A DNA stretch of 64,000 bases from Verrucomicrobiota bacterium (GTDB lineage: Bacteria; Verrucomicrobiota; Verrucomicrobiia; Limisphaerales; UBA9464), in the NCBI GenBank assembly GCA_017309115.1, contig JAFLEF010000021.1, positions 46,807 to 110,806 on the forward strand. The letters are read 5' to 3'. This document shows positions 47,167 through 54,086 of the stretch, in pieces. The notes beneath the pieces are model-generated. The model was not told the DNA's origin, searched no databases, and saw only the letters and a list, made by a program, of their open reading frames with translations. Within the stretch, counting starts at the first letter, position 1. Every line of letters starts with the position of its first letter. The position numbers were made by a program, and so were the translations under genes.

Positions 47167-47768
47167 GCCATCCCAAACACGGCGCGGATCTTCGCGGCCT
47201 TGTCTTCGGGGGTGAGGGTGTCGTCGTTGACGACCTTCTCGGCTTTCTCAGCCTGCTCGGCTTTGCGCTGGAGGATGGCCAGCTTGGCTTCGTCGATCGC
47301 GAGGCTGCGTTCGTCTTGCTGGACCTTCATCGCAGCCAACGCGGTGCGCACGAGGTCGGGCAGCTGCTCGATCTGCTGGGGGAGCTCACCCCTGACGCTG
47401 ACCTGGACGATCAGTCGCTCGATGAGTTTCACCAACACGCCGACTTGGGTGGGTGCTTCGGCGGCGAGGGCCTCAACCTGCTTGGCGACGCGGGCGCCGT
47501 TGGCGACATCGGCAAAGAGTTTTGCTTCGAGGTCGGCTTGCTGCTGCTGCTCCCACCATTCGCTGAGGCGGGCGAGGCTGACGCTGACGCCGGCGGCCGC
47601 GAGGCGCTTGCGGGCTTCCTCCAAGGTGACCTTCTCCGCGCCGAACCAGCGGCGGAGATCGTCGGCGTAGGAGTCGAGTTTGGAGGGGCGGGATTTCAAG
47701 TTGAGAGTTGAAAGTTGAGAGTTGAGAGACTCAGACCTCGCTATCCAACGCGGCTTGTTGTTCGGCAC
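47163..47768 (-). CDS. Mu gp27-like protein (DUF3486, small terminase position)
   Basis: Up to 201 residues. The DUF3486 core starts near SRPSKLDSYADDLRRWFGAEKVTLEEARKRLAAAGVSVSLARLSEWWEQQQQ and continues with helices to KAAKIRAVFGMA. The first ~25 residues from the GTG at 47768 include a translated type 1 array (SLNSQLSTLNLKS) and overlap the upstream 63-residue gene. A TTG at about 47700, just after the array, may be the real start. It probably recognises pac DNA as the small terminase partner. Confidence 0.78.
   Translation of the reverse strand: MPNNKPRWIARSESLNSQLSTLNLKSRPSKLDSYADDLRRWFGAEKVTLEEARKRLAAAGVSVSLARLSEWWEQQQQADLEAKLFADVANGARVAKQVEALAAEAPTQVGVLVKLIERLIVQVSVRGELPQQIEQLPDLVRTALAAMKVQQDERSLAIDEAKLAILQRKAEQAEKAEKVVNDDTLTPEDKAAKIRAVFGMA
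47699..47728. repeat. Heptad array type 1 at the gp27-like N-terminus
   Basis: Four TTGAGAG/TTGAAAG units (plus strand), open and in frame with the gp27-like gene. Confidence 0.88.
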
Positions 47769-47922
47769 CGACGAGGGCTAGGGCCAAGGCTCCGGGGATC
47801 TGCTCGGCCAAAACCAAGGCGCGGATCTGGCCGGCGATCTGGAGGCAGCGCTGCGCCTGGTCCGGCGGGAGATCGGAGATCGCTCCTTTGATGAGGAGCA
47901 CGGTGGTCTCGGCTTCGGTCAT
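47731..47922 (-). CDS. Small helical phage protein, 63 aa
   Basis: 63 residues (MTEAETTVLLIKGAISDLPPDQAQRCLQIAGQIRALVLAEQIPGALALALVGAEQQAALDSEV), predicted all-helical and mildly acidic. It overlaps its upstream neighbour by 4 bases (ATGA) and lies between the winged-helix and gp27-like genes, so it is translated in the packaging operon. Family not recognised. Confidence 0.55.
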   Translation of the reverse strand: MTEAETTVLLIKGAISDLPPDQAQRCLQIAGQIRALVLAEQIPGALALALVGAEQQAALDSEV

Positions 47923-48173
47923 CGGAGGGATTGGGCGGCGGCGGTGCCTTTGGCGGTGAGGGTGTAGACGATGCCCTGCAGCTCGACGGTCGTTCCCTGG
48001 ACGTGGCCGCTGGCTTCGAGATCCTTCACGGCTTCTTCGACGTCGGCACGGGTGGGTCGCGGGGTGAAGCGGATGGTGACGGCGTCCACCAGGATGTCCT
48101 GCTCCATGGGCTGGCCATCCAGTTGGCGGAGGACTAGGAGGACGCGGCGTTGAAGAAGTTGGCGACTGCTCAC
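47919..48173 (-). CDS. Winged-helix phage protein (VpaChn25_0724-type)
   Basis: 84 residues from the GTG at 48173, directly after a type 3 array; longer frames run back through the array. SSRQLLQRRVLLVLRQLDGQPMEQDILVDAVTIRFTPRPTRADVEEAVKDLEASGHVQGTTVELQGIVYTLTAKGTAAAQ is a winged-helix pattern. Small winged-helix proteins of this kind sit just before gp27/gp28 in Mu-like phages. Role in packaging or regulation unknown. Confidence 0.65.
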   Translation of the reverse strand: MSSRQLLQRRVLLVLRQLDGQPMEQDILVDAVTIRFTPRPTRADVEEAVKDLEASGHVQGTTVELQGIVYTLTAKGTAAAQSLR

Positions 48174-48176
48174 TTG

Positions 48177-48205
48177 GGTAAGGGGTAAGAGGTAAGGGGT
48201 AAGGA
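48177..48205. repeat. Heptad array type 3
   Basis: GGGGTAA/GAGGTAA units between the DUF6527-like gene stop and the winged-helix GTG start. Confidence 0.85.
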
Positions 48206-48207
48206 AA

Positions 48208-48507
48208 TCAGTCGTACTGCGGGAGCGGCACGGTCTGGCCCGCGAGGTGGTGCGTGCTGTCGGGCAGGAACTGAATCTTGCCGTCGGTGACATAGGAATG
48301 GCAGCGCGGGTAGCCGCCCAGATTCTGCGCGTTCACAAAAACCGATGGTGTGAAGGTTGGGCTTTCAAGTGAGCCGTTCCATTGCCACAACGGATCGCGA
48401 CTTCCTTCGGGAATTCGGACGTTGACGTGGTGCCCATACCGGCAGCCGGGACAGTCGAAGACCACGATAGTCCTCTCCTCTGTTTCGATGGTGGCGGCGA
48501 CGATCAC
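48208..48507 (-). CDS. DUF6527-like zinc-ribbon protein
   Basis: 99 residues from a GTG at 48507 that overlaps the preceding stop (GTGA). FDCPGCRYGHHVNV provides a CxxC and His pair; WQWNGSLESPTFTPSVFV, then PRCHSYVTDGKIQFLPDSTHHLAGQTVPLPQY match the DUF6527 pattern with a third Cys and a further His. A zinc-bound fold is likely. Members occur mostly in phages; function unknown. Confidence 0.75.
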   Translation of the reverse strand: MIVAATIETEERTIVVFDCPGCRYGHHVNVRIPEGSRDPLWQWNGSLESPTFTPSVFVNAQNLGGYPRCHSYVTDGKIQFLPDSTHHLAGQTVPLPQYD

Positions 48508-48584
48508 CGGAGGATGGGTTGCTCTTTGTCGCGGCCGCCTTGGGGTTCGAGGATGCCGAGGAAGATGAGGAGGGTTTCGATCAT
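48504..48584 (-). CDS. Candidate 26-residue hydrophobic protein
   Basis: ATG at 48584 overlaps the stop of the coiled-coil gene (ATGA), and its own stop overlaps the next gene (GTGA). The product has a hydrophobic head (METLLIFLGIL-like) and a charged tail. The perfect chain of overlaps is the main support; such tiny membrane peptides are common in lysis blocks. Confidence 0.5.
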   Translation of the reverse strand: MIETLLIFLGILEPQGGRDKEQPILR

Positions 48585-48967
48585 TTGTGGGTGTCTACGC
48601 CGAAGCGTCCGGCAAGATTGGAGACGGCGGAGAGGACGTCGTTGATGCGGTCGTGGGTCTGGACGGCGCGTTCTTCGGAGTTCGAATTCAGCCGGCGTTC
48701 CATTTCGCCCATTTCGTGGCGGGCTTGGGCCAGCTCCGCAGTGAGTTCCTTGCGGGTGGCGGCAAGTTCGGCGCGGGTTTCGCCGAGGCGCTTTTCAAGG
48801 CTTTCCACTTCGCGGCGGGTGGCAAACAATGCGGCCAGGTTGATGACGGCGGTCACGCCGCCGGCGGCAGCGAAGGCTCCCGTGAGCCAGATCGCGCCAG
48901 CAGCGCTGGATCCGTCGGCGACATGCGCGGCTTGGTCGGCGAAGAAAGCCAGCGTGACGAGGGTCAT
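48581..48967 (-). CDS. Membrane-anchored coiled-coil protein (DUF2730/gp25 position)
   Basis: 128 residues. Two hydrophobic stretches (MTLVTLAFFADQAA and AIWLTGAFAAAGGVTAVINLAALFA) precede a long coiled coil (REVESLEKRLGETRAELAATRKELTAELAQARHEMGEMERRLNS). Mu-like phages have a DUF2730 protein of this build just before the packaging genes. It may be a spanin-like or lysis-associated component. The 109-base gap upstream is GC-rich with no recognised element. Confidence 0.65.
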   Translation of the reverse strand: MTLVTLAFFADQAAHVADGSSAAGAIWLTGAFAAAGGVTAVINLAALFATRREVESLEKRLGETRAELAATRKELTAELAQARHEMGEMERRLNSNSEERAVQTHDRINDVLSAVSNLAGRFGVDTHK

Positions 48968-49076
48968 GGGCGGGGGCGTGGTGGGGTTGTGGGTTTGGGT
49001 CGGGGCGGTCGCGGATCACGGGGAGCGCGCGGCGGGCGCGGCTCACGCGGGCGTCGCGGTGGGCGGGGACTGCGGC

Positions 49077-49757
49077 TCACGGGGCGATTCCCTTCGTGCC
49101 GAGGAGCGCGGCGAGCTTCAGGAGGATTTCGAGTTGCTCGGTAATGTTCGTTGAGGTGGTCGACTGGTACAGCGCTCCGAGGCTCGCAGACTGGGACTTG
49201 TCCGTTTGCATGGCCTTGGAGTTCGCCAGCTGACTGTCGCTGTCCCAGAACGTTCTCACCCGCACCTCGGTCTCGATGGTGCGCTCAGGGCTGACGTCGC
49301 GCTGGGTGGTCGTGTAGGTGGCGCAGCCGGTCAGCAGCAGAAGCAAGCTGAGAGCTGAGAGCTGAGAGCTGAGCGACCGAGTCTGCCGGGCGCGGACGGC
49401 GGCGCGGACGGTGTCGATCTTGATGGACGCGACCATGTCGAGGAGCCAGCCGAAGGCGGAGAACAGAGGGTGCGCCTCGACCTTGGTGAGGAATTGGTCG
49501 TCGGTCTGGGACGGGGTGGACCGGACAAACATCCACAGCAGGGCCATGCCCGGCTTGAAGACGATCCGAAGCGAGCCCATGAGGGCCAACGCGGCCAGCA
49601 CCCAGGGATACTGGACGGCCAGGTTGATCACGTGAGCCGTGAGCGGGTCGACGGGATCGGACGGGGTGACGATGAGATCAGGCGGGACCTGACCGACCGC
49701 CGGGACCAGGCAGAGACACCAGGCGAAGAGTAGTCCGAGGAGTTGGGCGCGATTCAT
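49077..49757 (-). CDS. Lysis-region membrane protein with internal lipoprotein-like segment
   Basis: 226 residues, nine bases after late motif B. The N-terminus is a signal or anchor (MNRAQLLGLLFAWCLCLVPAVGQ). A further membrane helix is at about 48-75 (VLAALALMGSLRIVFKPGMALLWMFV). Residues ~126-148 hold a translated type 2 array running straight into LLLLLTGCATYTTTQ, a perfect lipobox context. This looks like a membrane protein joined to an Rz1-like lipoprotein through the repeat. An internal non-ATG start in the array could also release the lipoprotein alone. Holin/spanin functions are plausible but unproven. Confidence 0.55.
   Translation of the reverse strand: MNRAQLLGLLFAWCLCLVPAVGQVPPDLIVTPSDPVDPLTAHVINLAVQYPWVLAALALMGSLRIVFKPGMALLWMFVRSTPSQTDDQFLTKVEAHPLFSAFGWLLDMVASIKIDTVRAAVRARQTRSLSSQLSALSLLLLLTGCATYTTTQRDVSPERTIETEVRVRTFWDSDSQLANSKAMQTDKSQSASLGALYQSTTSTNITEQLEILLKLAALLGTKGIAP
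49345..49375. repeat. Heptad array type 2 forming a lipoprotein signal core
   Basis: Four CTGAGAG units, in frame as SLSSQLSALS just before the LLLLLTGC lipobox. Confidence 0.9.
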
Positions 49758-49766
49758 GCGCCCGCA

Positions 49767-49798
49767 GTCGTATCACGGAAAAACCGGAACTCCCGTTC
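49767..49798 (-). promoter_or_regulatory. Late-promoter-like motif B
   Basis: Leftward GAACGGGAGTTC, 11 bases, TGATACGAC, then 9 bases to the ATG at 49757. The upstream flank (CTTCCGTTCCCC) is shared with motif A. Confidence 0.65.
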
Positions 49799-49814
49799 GC
49801 GGGGAACGGAAGCG

Positions 49815-49844
49815 GGTTGAGAGTTGAAAGTTGAGAGTTGAGAG
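49815..49844. repeat. Heptad array type 1
   Basis: Four TTGAGAG/TTGAAAG units between the GYF_2 fusion stop (49849) and late motif B. Confidence 0.88.
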
Positions 49845-49848
49845 ACCG

Positions 49849-50556
49849 CTACACGATGGCCACCAGGCGGGGCTCCAGGATCCCGTATCCACGCGGCGGG
49901 ATTGCCGGCCCTTTGGGGACTCTCAGTTTCTCACATTCTCGGCGGTTGACCCCGCGTGTGCCCATGCTGAGGTCGACGCCGAATGGTGGGAACGGAACTC
50001 CAAAATCACTGAGTGCGTACCAGACCTCGTCGTTGATCGCCGCGATCATGCGTCCGTCGTATCTTCTCCCGCCTGCTCGTTCCCAATCCTTCTCCCAGTC
50101 GCGAAAGCTCTCGTCTGTCCGGGTCCGGATCAACTCCATTGCGGGAAACACCAAAAGAGCATCTTTGTCCATGCGGTCTCGAAGCTGCCTTTGACCGCAT
50201 CGGAGATCGATGTTGACGGCCAGAAGTCGCTCAATCCCGGTTCGGTGTTCGAACGGGGGAAGATTGGAGCGTCCCCAAATTGCCTCCCCGAGTTCGCATC
50301 GGAGTTCCGCACGGTTTTTTCCCTCCTTGCCGCGCTGAACCAAGGCTTCAAACAAATCCAAATGCGGGTGCAGGAGCAAAGATTGAGCCCACACGGTAGT
50401 TTCATCCAGGGGCCTCCACGTCGGCATGCCTTCAATAGCCGACAAGGTTCCCCATGTGACCTCTCCGAGACGGATCCGGCCTTCGACGTCTTCTAAGGTG
50501 AAGGGGCCTGTTTCAATTCCACCCTCAAGAATCCAAATTGGATGGGCCAGCCTCAT
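49849..50556 (-). CDS. GYF_2 domain fused to an F-like phage head domain
   Basis: 235 residues. Residues ~6-55 form a GYF_2 domain (WILEGGIETGPFTLEDVEGRIRLGEVTWGT, then PTWRPL). Residues ~145-225 repeat the core of the F-like head protein: LLVFPAMELIRTRTDESFRDWEKDWERAGGRRYDGRMIAAINDEVWYALSDFGVPFPPFGVDLSMGTRGVNRRECEKLRV. The paralogy is clear by eye. GYF_2 is otherwise a bacterial domain, present in the host gene at 8021-8743. The product may be a decoy or modifier of head assembly, or a superinfection factor; this is inference. Confidence 0.7.
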   Translation of the reverse strand: MRLAHPIWILEGGIETGPFTLEDVEGRIRLGEVTWGTLSAIEGMPTWRPLDETTVWAQSLLLHPHLDLFEALVQRGKEGKNRAELRCELGEAIWGRSNLPPFEHRTGIERLLAVNIDLRCGQRQLRDRMDKDALLVFPAMELIRTRTDESFRDWEKDWERAGGRRYDGRMIAAINDEVWYALSDFGVPFPPFGVDLSMGTRGVNRRECEKLRVPKGPAIPPRGYGILEPRLVAIV

Positions 50557-50560
50557 GGGG

Positions 50561-51031
50561 CTATTCCCGTTGACTGGTCTGGAAACCGGGGTGGCGTTCG
50601 GCGAGTTTGGCTTCGGTTTCTTTGAGCGCCTTGATCTTGCTGTCGTACATCTCTTCGGCGGTCCGATTCTCTACTCGCATCCTCTCTTCATCTGCCTCGA
50701 TCTCCGCCAGCTTGGTGCGCCGGTATGGGCTTGGATCCATCGCCCAAACATTCCCCTTTAGGTCGATCAGCTTTCGCCGATTTTCCTGAATCAGGACCCG
50801 GAACTCTGCTCGCTCATCCAAGACTTTCCGGAGCGATTCCTGGTTCAGTCGGTTGGCGATCTCCCACGCTCGCACCTCCTGGTCGAACTTCTCTTGAGCC
50901 GCAGCAATCCGTTCCATCTCCAATCGCACCTTTTGAGATGTCAGGTACGCGTTGACGCTGAATGCCACCACGCCGCCAATCGCCATGAAAATCCCAAGCG
51001 CGATCGGCAGCCAAATTTTTCGTGAGTTCAT
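50561..51031 (-). CDS. Membrane-anchored coiled-coil protein, 156 aa
   Basis: 156 residues from the ATG at 51031 (MNSRKIWLPIALGIFMAIGGVVAFSVNAYL): one N-terminal membrane helix then about 110 residues of charged heptads (LEMERIAAAQEKFDQEVRAWEIANRLNQ to KIKALKETEAKLAERHPGF). A longer frame to 51085 is less likely. It is 4 bases upstream of the GYF_2 fusion gene. Topology resembles an i-spanin or membrane tether. No family recognised. The 171 bases between it and the repressor stop hold only a GCGAAGCTTCGC dyad. Confidence 0.55.
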   Translation of the reverse strand: MNSRKIWLPIALGIFMAIGGVVAFSVNAYLTSQKVRLEMERIAAAQEKFDQEVRAWEIANRLNQESLRKVLDERAEFRVLIQENRRKLIDLKGNVWAMDPSPYRRTKLAEIEADEERMRVENRTAEEMYDSKIKALKETEAKLAERHPGFQTSQRE

Positions 51032-51202
51032 GATCTGTAGATTTGTCGAGCGGTTCGCCCCTTTGGTAACGGGTTGGTCCGCCAATGTCTGACGTAGGAT
51101 CTAAAGTTTCGCCCGCAGTTCCCACCTGTTTTCAGATTATGGCGAAGCTTCGCTTTACCCCTCAAGAGTTTGATCAACTTCTCGTCGCCCTTCGAAATCA
51201 AC

Positions 51203-51652
51203 CTAGTTTTTCGGAGGCTCTCCGCCGGCTTCATCCTCGGAGGAATCGACCGGCCCGCTTGCCGTGGTGCCGGGTGTGTCGTCGCCGTGCCCAATAGCCA
51301 ACGCGTCCATGACGCTGTGAAGGGTCAGGAGGACGGCCTGCCTGCGTTCGGGCGTTAGACCTACCAAGCGGGAAAGGATCTGCTGGCTCCACTCGGGAGC
51401 GTTGGCGATGACCTGATAGGGCGGTGCCCTCTCTTTCAACTCGCCGGGATCACCGATGGGAGCGAGCAGCTCATCCACAGTTTTACCCAACTTTCCTGCG
51501 ATTTTCTTCAACGGCCCTGGGTGTGGAAAATTACGCCCTGACTCCCAGTTCGCGATCGCGCCCGTCGAAACCTCCAAGAAATCAGCATATTGCACCTGAT
51601 TCAGCCCTCGGTCTAACCGATCGGCCTTAAGGCGCATTGCAAGATTTCTCAC
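51203..51652 (-). CDS. Phage repressor (XRE-type helix-turn-helix)
   Basis: 149 residues from a GTG at 51652; the ATG at 51640 is an alternative. A frame extending to 51916 overlaps the divergent gene and is rejected. The HTH is MRLKADRLDRGLNQVQYADFLEVSTGAIANWESGRNFPHPGPLKKIAGKLGKTVDELL, close to cI-like/XRE repressors. The acidic C-terminal tail (SGPVDSSEDEAGGEPPKN) is unusual. It is divergent from the early operon across a 30-base gap, the classic layout of a lysogeny repressor. No LexA-like peptidase domain is visible, so induction is probably not by self-cleavage. Confidence 0.82.
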   Translation of the reverse strand: MRNLAMRLKADRLDRGLNQVQYADFLEVSTGAIANWESGRNFPHPGPLKKIAGKLGKTVDELLAPIGDPGELKERAPPYQVIANAPEWSQQILSRLVGLTPERRQAVLLTLHSVMDALAIGHGDDTPGTTASGPVDSSEDEAGGEPPKN

Positions 51653-51677
51653 TTTCGCTGCGTTTTGCTGTTGCAAG

Positions 51678-51697
51678 GTTGAGTGAAGTTGAGTAAA
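51678..51697. promoter_or_regulatory. Candidate operator in the divergent switch
   Basis: Tandem direct repeat GTTGAGTGAA/GTTGAGTAAA, exactly 10 bases apart (one helical turn), overlapping the GTG start of the Ner-like gene. The repressor-early gene gap is only 30 bases, so operator sites must lie here or in the flanking starts. Confidence 0.45.
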
Positions 51698-51910
51698 CAA
51701 CACCCAATGAATCGCAGGATGCACGCGAATCTGACAGGCAAAAATTACCGCCAGCTTAAGGCGGCGCTGCTCTTGAGAGGTCACACCCTCCGCAGCTGGG
51801 CAATCGCCCACGGCTACAACCCGAATACGGTCTACAACGCCGCACGTGGAATTCGCCACGGGAAGAAGAGCGCGCCCATCGCTCGGGAGCTGGCCAGCTT
51901 CACTGCCTGA
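51683..51910 (+). CDS. Ner/Cro-like small DNA-binding regulator
   Basis: 75 residues from a GTG at 51683 with AAGG 5 bases upstream; an ATG at 51707 is also possible. NYRQLKAALLLRGHTLRSWAIAHGYNPNTVYNAARGIRHGKKSAPIARELASFT has the layout of Ner-type or Cro-type HTH proteins. As the first gene of the early operon facing the repressor, it should repress both promoters after induction, as Ner does in Mu. Confidence 0.7.
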   Translation: MKLSKQHPMNRRMHANLTGKNYRQLKAALLLRGHTLRSWAIAHGYNPNTVYNAARGIRHGKKSAPIARELASFTA

Positions 51911-51939
51911 CCCCATTCGTCGCTGAACCCATACCTACT

Positions 51940-52206
51940 ATGAATACTGTCCTTGATCCCATGCACCGGGCGCTCGTGGTGAGTGCGCTGGTGTTCCTGC
52001 TGCCGGCGGGCAAGACCGCGCCGGTGGATCGCTCCTCCTGGTTGAAGGGGTACCTCGTCGGATGCCGCGCGGCGGCGCGCCAGATCTTTCAAGATCTGCG
52101 CCGGCATTGCACCGATGACCAATGGCGGGCCGCGCTCGATTTCGCGCGGCGGCATAGTGTCGATCGCCGCCTCTCTGCCACCCGTCGCGCTGGGGGTGCC
52201 CGATGA
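51940..52206 (+). CDS. Early phage protein of unknown function, 88 aa
   Basis: 88 residues: ALVVSALVFLLPAGKTAPVDRSSWLKGYLVGCRAAARQIFQDLRRHCTDDQWRAALDFARRHSVDRRL. Basic and helical with a hydrophobic N-terminal third. It overlaps the next gene by 4 bases. No family recognised. Confidence 0.5.
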   Translation: MNTVLDPMHRALVVSALVFLLPAGKTAPVDRSSWLKGYLVGCRAAARQIFQDLRRHCTDDQWRAALDFARRHSVDRRLSATRRAGGAR

Positions 52207-52439
52207 ATCTCCTGGCGGCTGTGTGGGCGCTGATCGAGCGGCACTCGGACCAGATCATCACGGTGCTGATCTGGATCGCGGGCGGTCTCTTCATCGCGCT
52301 GGTGTGGGTGGGGCTGGCGCTGCTGATGGCGCGGTTCTGCGGGATGAATGAGCGTCCGGTAGATCGCCCGAACATGGGTCCGGGCCGGCGGGTGAAGGGC
52401 AACTCGAAGCTCATCGAACAGGGGAGCACGCCGGTATGA
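52203..52439 (+). CDS. Small early membrane protein, 78 aa
   Basis: 78 residues with a long hydrophobic segment (IITVLIWIAGGLFIALVWVGLALLMARFCG, about 18-47) and a basic C-terminal tail. Overlaps both neighbours by 4 bases. The topology suggests an inner-membrane peptide such as an exclusion or signalling factor, but nothing specific is recognised. Confidence 0.55.
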   Translation: MNLLAAVWALIERHSDQIITVLIWIAGGLFIALVWVGLALLMARFCGMNERPVDRPNMGPGRRVKGNSKLIEQGSTPV

Positions 52440-52711
52440 ATGAGCCCCGGACTTTGCCCAGTGAGCGGCCGGAGATGCCGTTGCAACCGTTGAACGGTCC
52501 GCGCACGGATGCCTGGCGGATTCGGCACGTCTCCGAGTCGGCTTGGCACCACCTGGAGGACATCCGACATCGGGCGCGGCAGCACGCCGGGGCCGACCCC
52601 GAGTGGGCGCTGATTCTCCGCGAGATCAATCTGGCCCAAAGCCACCTCGCGATCGTGAGGCGGCTGGCGGACGAGAAGCGCAAGGCCATCGGGCTGCGAG
52701 CTGAGGCCTAA
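52436..52711 (+). CDS. Early phage protein of unknown function, 91 aa
   Basis: 91 residues, helical (RHVSESAWHHLEDIRHRARQHAGADPEWALILREINLAQSHLAIVRRLADEKRKAIGL), soluble. It overlaps the preceding gene by 4 bases. No family recognised. Confidence 0.5.
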   Translation: MNEPRTLPSERPEMPLQPLNGPRTDAWRIRHVSESAWHHLEDIRHRARQHAGADPEWALILREINLAQSHLAIVRRLADEKRKAIGLRAEA

Positions 52712-52740
52712 ATAGGCGGGACCCGGAACCCTAACCCACC

Positions 52741-53199
52741 ATGGCATCGCTACCCCTCAATCAACCGCAACGGCTGCTGGCACTGCAAGTGTCGGTCGAG
52801 GTGACTCTGGTCACAGTCGATGTGGCGCGGGCGGTCTTGGGGTGTGACAGCGAGTCGGTATCGGCTCGCGTGGATTGTGGACAGCTGATCTGGGTTTGGG
52901 ATGTAGCGGCGCCGGGAGCGAATCACCGGCGGGAGTTGCGCTTCTGGACTGCCGAACTGCGGTCGCTGCCGGAAGGACGGCAGACGGCTGATCCCCAGAA
53001 GGTGATTAGTCAGGTGATCGGCAACACGCCGGAAGGGCGGCAACGGAGCGCCCTGCTGGAGGTGCGGTTTTCCATGTCTCCGCAGCACGTGCGCACGCTG
53101 TGCGATGCGGGCGAGCTGGACGGCCCGATCGCGGGTCACACGCGGTATATTTCGCGGGCTTCGCTGGAGGGGTTTCTCCTGCGGCGGTTGGTGCGGTGA
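52741..53199 (+). CDS. Putative DNA-binding protein with excisionase-like C-terminus
   Basis: 152 residues. The first half has LVTVDVARAVLGCDSESVSARVDCGQLIWVWDV, and the last third reads RFSMSPQHVRTLCDAGELDGPIAGHTRYISRASLEGFLLRRLV. The latter is the winged-helix pattern of excisionase/MerR-like DNA-binding domains (helix, S-x-x-H-V-R-x-L, then R-Y-I-S-R-x-S-L). It may be an early regulator or accessory factor for transposition. Confidence 0.6.
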   Translation: MASLPLNQPQRLLALQVSVEVTLVTVDVARAVLGCDSESVSARVDCGQLIWVWDVAAPGANHRRELRFWTAELRSLPEGRQTADPQKVISQVIGNTPEGRQRSALLEVRFSMSPQHVRTLCDAGELDGPIAGHTRYISRASLEGFLLRRLVR

Positions 53200-53210
53200 G
53201 GCCGTCGCGA

Positions 53211-53239
53211 GCTGATAGCTGAGAGCTGAGAGTTGAGAG
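53211..53239. repeat. Heptad array type 2/1 mixed
   Basis: CTGATAG, CTGAGAG, CTGAGAG, TTGAGAG units with the stop strand on the coding side, just upstream of the 271-residue gene; the final GAGAGG may serve as its ribosome site. Confidence 0.85.
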
Positions 53240-53252
53240 GAAATACACGAAA

Positions 53253-54068
53253 ATGAACACGGAACTGATGAAGGCGCCCTCCGGGGCTGTGGCGGAATCC
53301 CAAGTGCTGGCGGTCTTGAAGCCGGCCTGGGCGGAGTTGGCGCGGGAAGAAGATTCCTACGTGCGCAAGTGCGCGGTGGTAGGGCTCATGTTGAACGCGG
53401 TGTCGGATCAGCTGGGTCACGGTGAGCTGGGTCCTTGGCTTCACCGGAATGTGTTTCCGGAAGTGGTGGTGCCAGAAGGCAAGCGGTTGGACGATCTACC
53501 CCACTGGCGTCGAGCCCGTCGATGGATGGAAGCGGGCCGCAACGTGGTCCAGTTGGCCCAAATCGGACACGTGTCCGATTTGGCAGCGGTGGAGCTGGCT
53601 AACGCGGTTTTGGGACGTGACCAGAAGCCCCTCTCGGAATCGTCCGCCGCGATGCTGGACCGGTTCGTGGCGGCGGTGGATGGGAAGACCCTGGCCCAGC
53701 TGACCTTCAAGTTTGCCGGCCTGGAATTGGCCAAGGGTGGGGACAAGGAATGGGAGGCCTTCATTCGCGCGAAGCACCCGGAGATGATCGTCGACGGCAA
53801 GGTCCCGAGTCGGGGCAAAGCGGGGAAGGTCTCCAAGGACGTCATCGGGGAATTTGCGAAGTGGCTGGAGGCAAAAGCCAAGCCCCGCACGGCGAAGGAA
53901 AAGCAGGAGGCCGCCCGGGTGCTGCTGGCCGGATTGGTCGATGTGCTGGAAGGGGCCGTGAAGAGCCCGCTCCTGATGGTGTTGGATCCCGTCGAGTTCG
54001 CTCCGGTGGAATCCCTGACAAAGCTGTGGGCGGAACGCCTCCGCCAGTTGAGCGACTCCCGCCGCTGA
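53253..54068 (+). CDS. Early phage protein upstream of the transposase, 271 aa
   Basis: 271 residues, helical: AWAELAREEDSYVRKCAVVGLMLNAVSDQLGHGELGPWL, LDDLPHWRRARRWMEAGRNVVQLAQIG. A Lys-rich middle (SRGKAGKVSKDVIGEFAKWLEAKAKPRTAKEKQEAARVLLAGLVDVLEG) follows. The N-terminal layout resembles DUF3102-like phage proteins. It is 18 bases upstream of the transposase gene and probably co-transcribed. It has no enzymatic motif. Confidence 0.55.
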   Translation: MNTELMKAPSGAVAESQVLAVLKPAWAELAREEDSYVRKCAVVGLMLNAVSDQLGHGELGPWLHRNVFPEVVVPEGKRLDDLPHWRRARRWMEAGRNVVQLAQIGHVSDLAAVELANAVLGRDQKPLSESSAAMLDRFVAAVDGKTLAQLTFKFAGLELAKGGDKEWEAFIRAKHPEMIVDGKVPSRGKAGKVSKDVIGEFAKWLEAKAKPRTAKEKQEAARVLLAGLVDVLEGAVKSPLLMVLDPVEFAPVESLTKLWAERLRQLSDSRR

Positions 54069-54086
54069 TCCCTGGAACCCTGACCC

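Noticed and set aside
51085-51297. Rightward 70-codon frame beside the repressor
   Set aside because: It overlaps the repressor 3' end in antisense and becomes Arg/Pro-rich. The part MAKLRFTPQEFDQLL looks protein-like, but support is too weak.
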